64,000 bases of DNA from Candidatus Aquiluna sp. IMCC13023 (GTDB lineage: Bacteria; Actinomycetota; Actinomycetes; Actinomycetales; Microbacteriaceae). The stretch is taken from contig NZ_AJKR01000001.1 in the NCBI RefSeq assembly GCF_000257665.1, positions 62,001 through 126,000 of the forward strand, given 5' to 3'. Below are positions 9,104 through 16,836 of this stretch, in pieces (the stretch's first letter is position 1; the number at the start of each line of letters is the position of its first letter). Below the pieces are notes generated by a model. That model ran no database searches. It was not told the origin of the DNA and saw nothing but the letters and a program-made list of their open reading frames with translations. The translations under genes and the position numbers were made by a program.

Positions 9104-9667
9104 ATGAGATCTCAAACCCTTGATGCACGCCTAGAGGCGATACTTGGCGCAGCCGCTGAACTCATTACAGCCAATGGCGTGGAGTCCGTAACGATGGCAA
9201 CGCTGGGAAAAAGAACCGGTCTGTCTCGACCCGCCATCTATCAGTACTTTGCCTCTCGAGATCACGTCTTGGGTGAGCTGTTGATCAATGAAATGGCTGA
9301 CCTGAGCAACGAGATAGATCGTTTGATTTCAGAAATCGAAGATCCTCTCGAACGGGTCCGGGTTTGGATTCACTACTCCCTTGCTCACCTGGCCAGCGCG
9401 GAGCACCGAGTGGTGAGGCAGATCTCTATCGAGAACCTTCCTGCTGACCAACGCGGCATGCTCAAGGCAATGCACGGTTACTTCATGATAAGTCTGATCA
9501 CTTCTCTGAAGGACCTAGGGGTTGATGAGCCAAGTACCTTGTCAGGCATGATTTTTGGTTCAATTGCCTCAGCCGCCAAGAGAATTGACGACGACGGCAA
9601 TTTTGCCGCCGAAGCCAGGGCGGTTGAGAAATTTGTAATGGCCGGAATTCAGTCGGAAATTAGCTAG
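9104..9667 (+). CDS. TetR-family transcriptional regulator
   Basis: A 187-residue one-component regulator. Residues about 8-55 form the TetR DNA-binding domain: AAELITANGVESVTMATLGK then the recognition helix segment LSRPAIYQYFASRDHVLGELL. The remaining part is a helical ligand-binding/dimerisation domain without recognisable ligand motifs. It lies just after hemL on the same strand, behind its own -10 box and a palindrome, so a role in heme gene control is possible but not shown. Neighbouring targets are not obvious. Confidence 0.9.
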   Translation: MRSQTLDARLEAILGAAAELITANGVESVTMATLGKRTGLSRPAIYQYFASRDHVLGELLINEMADLSNEIDRLISEIEDPLERVRVWIHYSLAHLASAEHRVVRQISIENLPADQRGMLKAMHGYFMISLITSLKDLGVDEPSTLSGMIFGSIASAAKRIDDDGNFAAEARAVEKFVMAGIQSEIS

Positions 9668-9840
9668 CTGGTTTCAGATTTAGTTACCCTAAAGCCTTCC
9701 AAAACAGTGCCCTTGTCTTCGCGAGATACTGACCGCCTTTGGTTTTTATTCCAAGTCCCTAGCTTCATTTGCATGAACGGGTAGAGATTAGGTGCGTAGC
9801 GAAGCTTTTCGCCTTTTTTACTCTGGAAATTTCGCGTCAA
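9664..9840 (-). CDS. Possible 58-codon small basic protein
   Basis: The 195-nt gap between the TetR gene and the DUF427 gene is open on the minus strand from a TTG at 9840 to a TAG at 9664-9666, converging on the TetR gene. The product would be Lys/Arg-rich with a protein-like composition (motifs LRYAPNLYPFMQMKLGTW and GTVLEGFRVTKSE). There is no clear ribosome binding site, and an in-frame TAA is two codons above the TTG, so it may be leaderless, a decayed 3' remnant, or chance. I do not recognise the family. Confidence 0.35.
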   Translation of the reverse strand: MTRNFQSKKGEKLRYAPNLYPFMQMKLGTWNKNQRRSVSREDKGTVLEGFRVTKSETS

Positions 9841-9862
9841 CGATTACGGTTGGCATGTAGTC

Positions 9863-10342
9863 ATGAGCGCAAAGAATGAGCAAGAGTCGGTCTGGGACTA
9901 TCCCAGGCCTCCAAGAGTCGAGCCTGTGTCAGAGCACATAACCGTCACTCACCGAGGCAAGGAACTGGTTTCAACAAACCAGTCGGTAAGGGTGTTAGAG
10001 ACTTCACACCCTCCCACCTACTACATACCGATTGCCGACTTTGCTACCGGGGTGTTGGTGCCTGTGGAGGGGCAGACCTATTGCGAGTTCAAGGGAGCCG
10101 CCAGCTACTTCGACCTTGTTGTTGGCAACAAACGCATCCCAAGGGCCGCGTGGACCTTCGAAAATCCAACCAAGGGTTTTGAATCGCTCTCAGGCAGGGT
10201 AGCTCTATACGCCAGCAGGGTCGATCGCTGCACAGTTGGTGAAGAAGTGGTTCAGGCTCAAGAGGGCGACTTTTATGGTGGCTGGATAACCAGCAAAATC
10301 GTTGGCCCCTTCAAGGGTGCTCCCGGAACCTGGGGCTGGTAG
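9863..10342 (+). CDS. DUF427 domain protein
   Basis: A 159-residue protein of the DUF427 (NTP_transf_9) family, small beta-tent-like proteins of unknown role common in actinobacteria. Family marks are WDYPRPPRVE at 11-20, the strand pattern VTHRGKELVSTNQSVRVLET with PPTYYIP about 29-57, the YCEFKGAASYFDL segment near 73-85, and GWITSKIVGPFKG near the end. No signal peptide or membrane segment. No Shine-Dalgarno is evident before the ATG. The gene is monocistronic between a weak small ORF and a tRNA, so the context gives no function. Confidence 0.9.
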   Translation: MSAKNEQESVWDYPRPPRVEPVSEHITVTHRGKELVSTNQSVRVLETSHPPTYYIPIADFATGVLVPVEGQTYCEFKGAASYFDLVVGNKRIPRAAWTFENPTKGFESLSGRVALYASRVDRCTVGEEVVQAQEGDFYGGWITSKIVGPFKGAPGTWGW

Positions 10343-10378
10343 GACACTCTTACTTAGTCTCTAAATCAAGCAAGTAAC

Positions 10379-10466
10379 TGGCGGAGAATAGGGGATTCGA
10401 ACCCCTGAGGGCTTGCACCCAACACGCTTTCCAAGCGTGCGCCATAGGCCACTAGGCGAATTCTCC
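10379..10466 (-). tRNA. tRNA-Ser (anticodon GGA)
   Basis: An 88-nt serine tRNA with encoded CCA on the minus strand. The acceptor stem GGAGAAT/ATTCTCC is perfect, the anticodon stem CACGC/GCGTG closes a TTGGAAA loop with anticodon GGA, a long variable arm (GTTGGGTGCAAGCCC region) is present as expected for a class II tRNA, and the T arm is AGGGG-TTCGAAT-CCCCT. It reads UCC/UCU codons. In actinobacteria this tRNA gene is commonly found beside the SRP RNA and dnaX, as it is here. Confidence 0.95.
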
Positions 10467-10521
10467 AGAACCCCGATTCTAGCTGCATTTTATGTGGTCT
10501 GGAAATTGGCTGTTTCTGGGT

Positions 10522-10527
10522 TTAGAA
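10522..10527 (+). promoter_or_regulatory. -10 box of the SRP RNA gene
   Basis: TAGAAT lies 8 nt upstream of the first paired base of the SRP RNA, which is correct for a sigma-70 type -10 element. A clear -35 box is not seen. Confidence 0.55.
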
Positions 10528-10535
10528 TTGAGAAC

Positions 10536-10624
10536 GACTCCTCGTGTGGCGTCACCTTGGCTAAATCCCCCAGGATCGAAAGATAGCAAGGGTAACTGAG
10601 CTCTGATGGGTGCACGGGGGGTCC
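10536..10624 (+). ncRNA. ffs: Small signal recognition particle RNA (4.5S type)
   Basis: An unlabelled RNA gene of about 90 nt between tRNA-Ser and dnaX, its usual actinobacterial site. The hallmark CCCCCAGG...AGCAAGGGTAACTG lies at 10567-10597. The 5' arm GACTCCTCGTGTG pairs with the 3' arm TGCACGGGGGGTC, giving the long closing helix, and a T-run follows at 10625-10630 as terminator. The Ffh-binding core is intact in the asymmetric loop (AGCA side), but the apical loop reads ATC-GAAA-GAT, a GAAA tetraloop where the usual sequence is CCGGAAGG (GGAA). The small Alu-less bacterial form scaffolds Ffh-FtsY for membrane protein targeting. Strong call from motif, pairing and synteny. Confidence 0.9.
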
Positions 10625-10630
10625 TTTTTT
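10625..10630 (+). terminator. T-run ending the SRP RNA
   Basis: Six thymines directly follow the GC-rich closing helix of the SRP RNA, so the helix itself serves as the terminator hairpin. Confidence 0.6.
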
Positions 10631-10699
10631 ATCAACCGCAGGCTTGCAGTGCTTTTTTTTGGCTGCGTACCGCTTCAATGAGCCAAGGATTTTCGAGTA

Positions 10700-11149
10700 A
10701 TGGATGAACTGTTTTTGCGATTTGGGGACTTGCCGCTCCACCCGCTAGCCGTGCACTTTGCAGTGGTGCTTCTGCCGCTTAGCGCGATTGTTTTTATAGT
10801 CGCAGTTTGCTGGCCAAAATTTAGAGGCAAGTTTCTAGTTAGCTCGCTCGTCGGGCTGGGGGTTTCACTCCCAGCTGTCTATGTTGCTTCCCAGTCGGGC
10901 AAGGCATTCCAGGAGGTCGTTGGCAGCCCCGGCGTGCACGCTGAGCTGGGCGATTCGATGATGGCGCTTTCGATTGGCATGTTTGTGGTCGCATTTGCGT
11001 ACTGGCTTGCCGTAAAGAGAGATCTAGCAAAGCCGATTGTCTACGCACTTAGTTTTATCGGCATCTCAGTTGCGATTGCCTCGATAGTAATGATTGTCCT
11101 TATTGGCCACTCTGGCGCTGCAGCGACCTGGTCCTCGGTCCTCGGCTAG
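10700..11149 (+). CDS. DUF2231 four-helix membrane protein
   Basis: A 149-residue integral membrane protein. Marks of DUF2231 are LPLHPLAVHFAVVLLPL at residues 11-27 and the C-terminal GHSGAAATWSSVL. Four hydrophobic stretches are visible, at about 20-40, 46-64, 86-104 and 116-136. The conserved histidines at the membrane faces (His14, His18, His138) suggest metal or heme binding, which is only a family-level guess. It sits alone between the SRP RNA and dnaX. Molecular role unknown. Confidence 0.85.
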   Translation: MDELFLRFGDLPLHPLAVHFAVVLLPLSAIVFIVAVCWPKFRGKFLVSSLVGLGVSLPAVYVASQSGKAFQEVVGSPGVHAELGDSMMALSIGMFVVAFAYWLAVKRDLAKPIVYALSFIGISVAIASIVMIVLIGHSGAAATWSSVLG

Positions 11150-11211
11150 CAAATGCCCGCAAGGCTGTGGAATTGTCCTTGCTTGTCTGCTGGCTCGGTT
11201 AGGCTTGGCGC

Positions 11212-13011
11212 GTGACCACAGCCCTATATAGACGCTATCGACCAGAGAGTTTTGCCGAGCTAATTGGCCAGTCTCAGGTGACCGATCCGTTGCGCTCCGC
11301 CTTGAGGGCGGACAGGGTGAATCATGCTTATTTGTTCTCCGGCCCAAGAGGCTGTGGAAAGACAACAAGCGCCAGAATTTTAGCCAGGTGCCTGAACTGC
11401 AAAGAGGGTCCCACCGACACTCCTTGCGGTAAGTGCGATAGCTGCATCGAGCTTTCACGAGGTGGACCTGGTTCTTTAGACGTAGTAGAAATTGATGCGG
11501 CCAGCCACAACGGTGTTGATGATGCAAGAGACCTTCGAGAGCGGGCCATTTTTGCTCCGGCGCGTGACCGCTACAAGATTTTCATTCTTGACGAGGCTCA
11601 CATGGTTACCCCGCAGGGCTTCAATGCCCTGCTAAAGATTGTTGAAGAGCCACCAGAGCACGTGAAGTTTATTTTCGCAACCACAGAGCCTGAGAAAGTT
11701 ATTGGAACCATTCGGTCCAGAACTCACCACTACCCCTTCCGGTTGGTGCCTCCGGGCGAGCTACTGGAATATCTAGGAACCGTTTTGACAGCCGAGGGTT
11801 TCAGCGCTGAGGCTGGTGTAATGCCGCTTGTGGTTCGGGCGTCGGGCGGCAGTGTTCGAGACGCTTTGTCCCTGCTTGACCAGCTGATCGCTGGCAGCGA
11901 CACCAAAGAGGTTGCCTATCAGCGCGCGGTAAACCTGTTGGGCTTCACCCACGATGAACTTATGAGCGAGGTTATAGACGCCTTTGCTGAGATTGATGCG
12001 GCCAAAGCTTTTAGTGCGGTTGACAAGGTAATCCAGTCCGGCCAAGACGCAAGAAGATTCCTTGAGGACCTGCTTGAGCGCATCAGAGATCTAATGCTTG
12101 TCAGCTCTCTTGGAAACGATGCTAAGGCCATCTTGCGAGGTATTGGGCCCGAGCAGTTCGACATTCTTACGATTCAAGCGAACAGATTCGGTCTTTCTGA
12201 TTTGACCGCAGCTGCGGAAGCCACTTCTAAGGCGCTCTCAGACACCAGTGCGGCCTCAAACCCAAGGTTGCAGCTCGAACTTCTTTGCGCAAGAGTGCTA
12301 GCGCCAGTTAGCCAGCGATCCATCGCTTCAATTCACCAGGAGCCAGTTGCGGCAGTTGCTGCTCCGGTAGCTGCGCCAGTAAAGACTCAGGTCACGCCAG
12401 CCAAGACCACAACTTCCGCACCAGCCACTCCAGCTACCCCGGACAAAAAGGAAGCCAAACCAGAGGCTGCAAAGTCAGTAGCTCCAGCAGTAGAACAGAG
12501 CCCGGAGCCTGAGGCAAAGTCCATTATTACTGCTCCAAAGCAGCCGGTTGTGCCTGCTCAAGACATCACCACGGCAACCGTCAAGTCAGCTTGGCCGATG
12601 ATTCTAGAAACATTGGCAAAGCAATCCCGGTCTGCTTGGGCTGTTGCATTCACCACCAAAGTGATCGATTTCAAAGACGAAGTTCTAACCCTGTTGTTTC
12701 AAAGCCAGAACGATGTTGATGCCTTCAAGAGTTCGCAGGGAGCATCTGAAGTACTGCGCCAAGTTATTCGCGAGCAATTGGGCGTTGTTGTCAAATATCG
12801 GGCCAAGGTTGCCGAGGCGCCGGTGAAGCCCGAGACAAAAAATACGGTTGAACCAACGGCACCCGAAGAGTTCACGACCGAAGAAGAGATCGAAGCACAA
12901 GACGCCCCAGTTGAAGTTATTCAGGCTTCTGAACCAGAAGCCGAGCAAGCAGGAGAGTTTGTCCTCAGAGAGGTGCTTGGAGCCAAGCCGATAAAGGGTG
13001 AGCCTAACTAA
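11212..13011 (+). CDS. dnaX: DNA polymerase III subunits gamma/tau
   Basis: Clamp-loader ATPase, 599 residues. Walker [14 protein letters not shown] (44-56), zinc cysteines Cys63 with PCGKCDSC (Cys72, 75, 78), Walker B ILDEAHM near 125 and the arginine-finger motif [11 protein letters not shown]. Residues about 370-450 are a Pro/Ala/Lys linker, followed by a C-terminal polymerase-binding domain and an acidic tail. Start is GTG 11212 ([14 protein letters not shown] matches the family). No canonical A AAA AAG frameshift site is seen, so only tau is expected. Co-transcribed with recR, whose ATG overlaps the stop. Confidence 0.96.
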   Translation: MTTALYRRYRPESFAELIGQSQVTDPLRSALRADRVNHAYLFSGPRGCGKTTSARILARCLNCKEGPTDTPCGKCDSCIELSRGGPGSLDVVEIDAASHNGVDDARDLRERAIFAPARDRYKIFILDEAHMVTPQGFNALLKIVEEPPEHVKFIFATTEPEKVIGTIRSRTHHYPFRLVPPGELLEYLGTVLTAEGFSAEAGVMPLVVRASGGSVRDALSLLDQLIAGSDTKEVAYQRAVNLLGFTHDELMSEVIDAFAEIDAAKAFSAVDKVIQSGQDARRFLEDLLERIRDLMLVSSLGNDAKAILRGIGPEQFDILTIQANRFGLSDLTAAAEATSKALSDTSAASNPRLQLELLCARVLAPVSQRSIASIHQEPVAAVAAPVAAPVKTQVTPAKTTTSAPATPATPDKKEAKPEAAKSVAPAVEQSPEPEAKSIITAPKQPVVPAQDITTATVKSAWPMILETLAKQSRSAWAVAFTTKVIDFKDEVLTLLFQSQNDVDAFKSSQGASEVLRQVIREQLGVVVKYRAKVAEAPVKPETKNTVEPTAPEEFTTEEEIEAQDAPVEVIQASEPEAEQAGEFVLREVLGAKPIKGEPN

Positions 13012-13607
13012 TGTATGACGGAGTGATTCAAGAACTAATTGATCAGCTTGGTCGGCTTCCAGGTGTGGGACCCAAGTCTGCCCAACGCATAGCCTTTCAC
13101 CTGATTGAAACCGACAGCGAAGTTGCCCTTGAGCTTGCGGATGTGCTTCGAGAGGCCAAGGAAAAAGTTCGTTTTTGCATTACCTGCGGAAACGTTTCAG
13201 AAACCGAGCAGTGCTCTATTTGTTTAGACCCAAAGCGAGAGCTAACTTCCATTTGCGTTGTGGAGGATTCCAAGGACATCAACTCCATCGAACGAACAAG
13301 AGAGTTCAGGGGTAAGTACCACGTCCTTGGAGGAGCAATTTCTCCAATTATTGGAATTGGCCCAGACCAGCTGAGAATCAAGGATTTGCTAAAGCGCCTA
13401 AGCGACCCGGAAATTACAGAAGTTATCCTTGCGACCAATCCAAATCTGGAGGGTGAGGCGACCGCCACCTACCTGATTAGGCTCTTGGGATCAATGGAAA
13501 TCACCGTTTCCAAACTCGCCTCCGGCTTGCCAGTCGGCGGCGATTTGGAATATGCAGATGACATGACTTTGGGTCGCGCCTTTGAGGGGCGCAAAAGAGT
13601 CAACTAG
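13011..13607 (+). CDS. recR: Recombination mediator RecR
   Basis: A 198-residue zinc-binding ring protein that with RecO/RecF loads RecA at gaps. It shows the helix-hairpin-helix [19 protein letters not shown] at 12-30, the four-cysteine zinc site CITCGN...CSIC (about 56-71) and a Toprim domain starting [14 protein letters not shown]. Length is typical. The ATG overlaps the dnaX stop (TAATG), the classical dnaX-recR pairing. Confidence 0.97.
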   Translation: MYDGVIQELIDQLGRLPGVGPKSAQRIAFHLIETDSEVALELADVLREAKEKVRFCITCGNVSETEQCSICLDPKRELTSICVVEDSKDINSIERTREFRGKYHVLGGAISPIIGIGPDQLRIKDLLKRLSDPEITEVILATNPNLEGEATATYLIRLLGSMEITVSKLASGLPVGGDLEYADDMTLGRAFEGRKRVN

Positions 13608-13658
13608 AATTGGCAAGATGCCAATGAGGGCATGATTCCCCAAATCCAGGAGCCTAAA

Positions 13659-14927
13659 TTGGCAGTTATTGTGCAGAAATATGGAGGATCTTCCGTCCAA
13701 GACGCTGAGAAGATCAAACATATTGCTGCGCGCGTTTTACAGACTCAAGCCGAGGGAAACCAGGTTTGCGTTGTGGTTTCTGCCATGGGCGACACCACCG
13801 ATGACCTAATCGATCTTGCAAATTCAGTTTCTTCCTCGCCCGCAGGTGGTCGTGAGATGGACGTATTACTAACCGCCGGTGAGCGCATATCCATGTCGCT
13901 ACTGGCAATGGCTATAAAAGAGCAGGGTGGTCAGGCAAAGTCTTTCACCGGCTACCAGGCCGGTATTTCCACTGATTCGGCTCACGGATCAGCGAGAATC
14001 TGGAAACTAGAACCAATTCGCATCCAAGAGTCTTTGGCAAAGGGTGAGGTCGCCATTGTTGCCGGTTTTCAGGGCTTTAGTTTTGAAAATGGTGACACCA
14101 CAACCTTAGGTAGGGGCGGGTCCGACACCACTGCCGTGGCATTGGCAGCAGCTCTTAAGGCAGATGTCTGTGAGATCTACTCAGATGTGGATGGCATTTA
14201 TACCGCTGACCCAAGAGTTGTTCCTCGGGCTCATAAGTTAGCTCAGATAGACATCGAATCGATGCTGGAACTTTCATCCTCCGGAGCTAAAATCCTTTAC
14301 ATCCGTGCGGTTGAATTCGCACGCCGCCACAAGGTCCCAATCCGCGTTAGGTCCTCGTTTAGTACTGACCCCGGAACCCTCGTTTACACAGCTAGTGCAG
14401 GAGATGACATGGAAGAGCCAATCGTTTCAGGTGTTGCAACTGATGACACTCAATCAAAGGTGACCGTCGTTGGACTGCCCGACCGACCGGGTAAGGCAGC
14501 GGAAGTGTTTCAGATAGTGTCCGAAGCCGGTGCGAACATCGACATGATCGTGCAGAACGTCTCGACCGATGAAGATAAGCGCAGCGACATTTCAATGACG
14601 CTGCCTCACTCCGATCGACACAAGGTGGTTCAGGCCCTCAAGGACCGCCAAGAAGAGGTCGGCTTCGAGAACATTACCTACGATGACGAAATCGGAAAGC
14701 TATCGGTCGTTGGCGCTGGAATGAAGACCTCATCCGGAGTATCGGCAAGGCTTTTTGGAGCGTTAGCAAAAGCCGGAATCAACATCGAGATGATCTCCAC
14801 CTCGGAAATCAGAATCTCAGTTGTAACTCGCGCCGACCAGCTAAAAGAAGCCACCAGAATCGTTCACTCCGCTTTCGAGCTGGACGCCGCCGATACCGCA
14901 ATCATCTACTCCGGAACCGGTAGGTAA
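13659..14927 (+). CDS. lysC: Aspartate kinase
   Basis: Phosphorylates L-aspartate, first step to lysine, diaminopimelate, threonine and methionine. I start it at TTG 13659 (MAVIVQKYGGSSV) because CCAGGAG at 13646-13652 is correctly spaced and actinobacterial enzymes begin this way; an ATG at 13632 would add nine unlikely residues. The kinase motif KYGGSSV, FTGYQAGI and TTLGRGGSDTTAVALAAAL define the catalytic domain. Two ACT domains follow, TVVGLPDRPGKAAEVFQI and LSVVGAGMKTSSGVSARLF, where lysine and threonine bind for feedback control. asd follows 3 nt downstream. Confidence 0.95.
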   Translation: MAVIVQKYGGSSVQDAEKIKHIAARVLQTQAEGNQVCVVVSAMGDTTDDLIDLANSVSSSPAGGREMDVLLTAGERISMSLLAMAIKEQGGQAKSFTGYQAGISTDSAHGSARIWKLEPIRIQESLAKGEVAIVAGFQGFSFENGDTTTLGRGGSDTTAVALAAALKADVCEIYSDVDGIYTADPRVVPRAHKLAQIDIESMLELSSSGAKILYIRAVEFARRHKVPIRVRSSFSTDPGTLVYTASAGDDMEEPIVSGVATDDTQSKVTVVGLPDRPGKAAEVFQIVSEAGANIDMIVQNVSTDEDKRSDISMTLPHSDRHKVVQALKDRQEEVGFENITYDDEIGKLSVVGAGMKTSSGVSARLFGALAKAGINIEMISTSEIRISVVTRADQLKEATRIVHSAFELDAADTAIIYSGTGR

Positions 14928-14930
14928 ATA

Positions 14931-15998
14931 ATGTCTAAGCCAAATCTTGCCCTTGTTGGAGCAACCGGTGCCGTTGGCACCGTAATGATTGAAATCATCA
15001 ATGCACGGACAAACATTTGGGGTGAAATAAGGCTTATTGCATCTGCTAGGAGTGCCGGAAAGCAGATCATTGTTCACGGTCAGCCACTGACAGTTGTGGA
15101 GCTTTCCGAAGAGGCCTTTGATGGCATGGATATCGCATTGTTTGATGTTCCAGACGAGGTATCGGAAATTTGGGCACCAATCGCGGCTGCCAAGGGAGTT
15201 GTTGCGGTTGACAACTCAGCTGCCTTCCGCATGAACCCTGAGGTTCCTTTGGTGGTTCCTGAAGTAAACCCTCACATGGCTAAATCAAGGCCCATCGGCA
15301 TTATCGCAAACCCAAACTGCACCACATTGACAATGATGGCAGCGCTTGGCGCCCTGCATCACAAGTGGGAACTGAGAGAGCTAGTCGTCTCTAGTTACCA
15401 GGCTGTTTCTGGAGCCGGCACGCCTGGCATTGACCGCCTCGCCAACGAAATCAAGGCTGCAGCCACGAACCCGGAAGCCGGACTTAGTTCTGACAGCGTT
15501 TCAAAGACCCTGGAGGCTCAATCAGTGCACCAGGCCGATTCGCCCTGGCCGCATCCGATTGCTTTGAACGTCATTCCTGCAGCCGGCGGCTTCAAAGATG
15601 GCGGACACACCTCCGAGGAGCTAAAGGTCAGAAATGAGTCACGCAAGATTCTTGGCATTCCTGGCCTCAAGGTTGCTGCAACTTGCGTTCGAGTCCCAGT
15701 CCAGGTTGGTCACTCCTTGGCCGTCCATGCGACTTTCGCCTCTTCGGTTTCTGCCGATGAGGTTAGAGATCTACTTTCCAAGCAGCCAAGCGTCGTTGTG
15801 ATGGATGATCCAGAAAATGATCTATACCCAACCCCGCAACATGTTGCCGGACAGGACCCGACCTTTGTTGGTCGGATCCGCCAGTCTGAAGATTTCCCAA
15901 ACACAATTGATCTTTTTGTGGTGGGGGACAATCTTAGAAAAGGCGCTGCCCTAAACACCTACGAAATAGCGGAGCTTGTAGCTCAAGAACTGGCTTAG
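14931..15998 (+). CDS. asd: Aspartate-semialdehyde dehydrogenase
   Basis: Reduces aspartyl phosphate to aspartate semialdehyde with NADPH. The fold begins [14 protein letters not shown] (6-19). The catalytic cysteine is Cys130 in [31 protein letters not shown] and the histidine in [13 protein letters not shown] complete the active site. 355 residues, normal length. It is directly downstream of lysC, the conserved actinobacterial ask-asd operon, and ends a block syntenic with M. tuberculosis Rv3709c-Rv3708c. Confidence 0.95.
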   Translation: MSKPNLALVGATGAVGTVMIEIINARTNIWGEIRLIASARSAGKQIIVHGQPLTVVELSEEAFDGMDIALFDVPDEVSEIWAPIAAAKGVVAVDNSAAFRMNPEVPLVVPEVNPHMAKSRPIGIIANPNCTTLTMMAALGALHHKWELRELVVSSYQAVSGAGTPGIDRLANEIKAAATNPEAGLSSDSVSKTLEAQSVHQADSPWPHPIALNVIPAAGGFKDGGHTSEELKVRNESRKILGIPGLKVAATCVRVPVQVGHSLAVHATFASSVSADEVRDLLSKQPSVVVMDDPENDLYPTPQHVAGQDPTFVGRIRQSEDFPNTIDLFVVGDNLRKGAALNTYEIAELVAQELA

Positions 15999-16005
15999 TA
16001 GAAAA

Positions 16006-16836
16006 CTAGCTGAGTGTAATAAGCGTTGCACTTGGTGGGCAAAAGATCCTAAGAGGCGCGTAGATAGAGCAGCCGATCCCATTTGACACATGCAACATTG
16101 CTTGATGGTTGTCATCTGACCAAGCCGACAATCCACTTGCGTACTTCGTAGGCAAATCACAGTTGGTAATCAATGCTTTTTGCCCCGGCAAGCACAGCTG
16201 ACCGCCGTGAGTGTGGCCGGCAAACATGATTTCAACGCGCTGCTCCAAGAAGGCGTCTATGACCTCCAAGTATGGGGCGTGAGCCACTCCGATTGTGATG
16301 TCCACCTCTTTTAGTGAGGCGGTTTGCTTTGGTAGGCCAGCGAAATCCTCAAGACCTTCGTGGGCGTCATTGAGCCCAAGAAAACCAATGCGAGTGCTGT
16401 TGATTTCTAATTGACCTGCTTTGTTGTTGAGATTTAGCCATCCGGAGCCAATGAGCTCGTCTTCAAATCTTTTAGTATCTAGTCGAACCCCGGGTGTTGA
16501 GTTTTTTGAGGGCCCCATGAAGTAACGAAGTGGGTTCCTTGGTTTCGGTGCCCGGTAGTCATTGCTTCCGTTTACAAAAACCCCCGGAAACTGTCTGAGG
16601 GGTTCCAGGGCTAACAAGGCCGGGTTGATGGCATCTTTGTGTCCCAAGTTATCACCGGTGTTGATAACAAAATCCGGCTCCAGTTCAGCTAGTTTCGCAA
16701 TGAAGTCAGCCTTGGCGGTTTGTCCCGGGGCAAAGTGCAAGTCTGAAATGTGAAGAATGCGTAAGCCCTTGCCGGCCGAGCTAGCGATCTCTATTTCATG
16801 AATCTTAAACGGGCCAGAGTTCCCAGTTATCCACAT
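16006..16836 (-). CDS. Calcineurin-like metallophosphoesterase
   Basis: A 276-residue two-metal phosphoesterase of the YkuE/Rv3683-like group. Metal motifs in order: ISDLHFAPG (Asp, His), NTGDNLG (Asp), GSNDYRAPKPRNP in the GNHD position, AHAPY and GHTHGGQLCLPG. The Asn-for-His change in the third motif is a feature I have seen in actinobacterial members, not a sign of decay. Substrate is unknown; homologues are linked to membrane or nucleotide phosphoesters. It overlaps the 3' end of the penicillin-binding protein gene upstream by 10 nt, so the two are co-expressed, again matching Rv3683-Rv3682. Confidence 0.88.
   Translation of the reverse strand: MWITGNSGPFKIHEIEIASSAGKGLRILHISDLHFAPGQTAKADFIAKLAELEPDFVINTGDNLGHKDAINPALLALEPLRQFPGVFVNGSNDYRAPKPRNPLRYFMGPSKNSTPGVRLDTKRFEDELIGSGWLNLNNKAGQLEINSTRIGFLGLNDAHEGLEDFAGLPKQTASLKEVDITIGVAHAPYLEVIDAFLEQRVEIMFAGHTHGGQLCLPGQKALITNCDLPTKYASGLSAWSDDNHQAMLHVSNGIGCSIYAPLRIFCPPSATLITLS

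Noticed and set aside
10490-10741. 83-codon minus-strand open frame
   Set aside because: It lies across the SRP RNA and its terminator; composition and lack of start signals show it is a shadow of the RNA gene.
12440-12460. A-rich stretch in dnaX as a possible programmed frameshift site
   Set aside because: The heptamer is C AAA AAG rather than A AAA AAG and there is no clear downstream stem, so gamma production is not supported.
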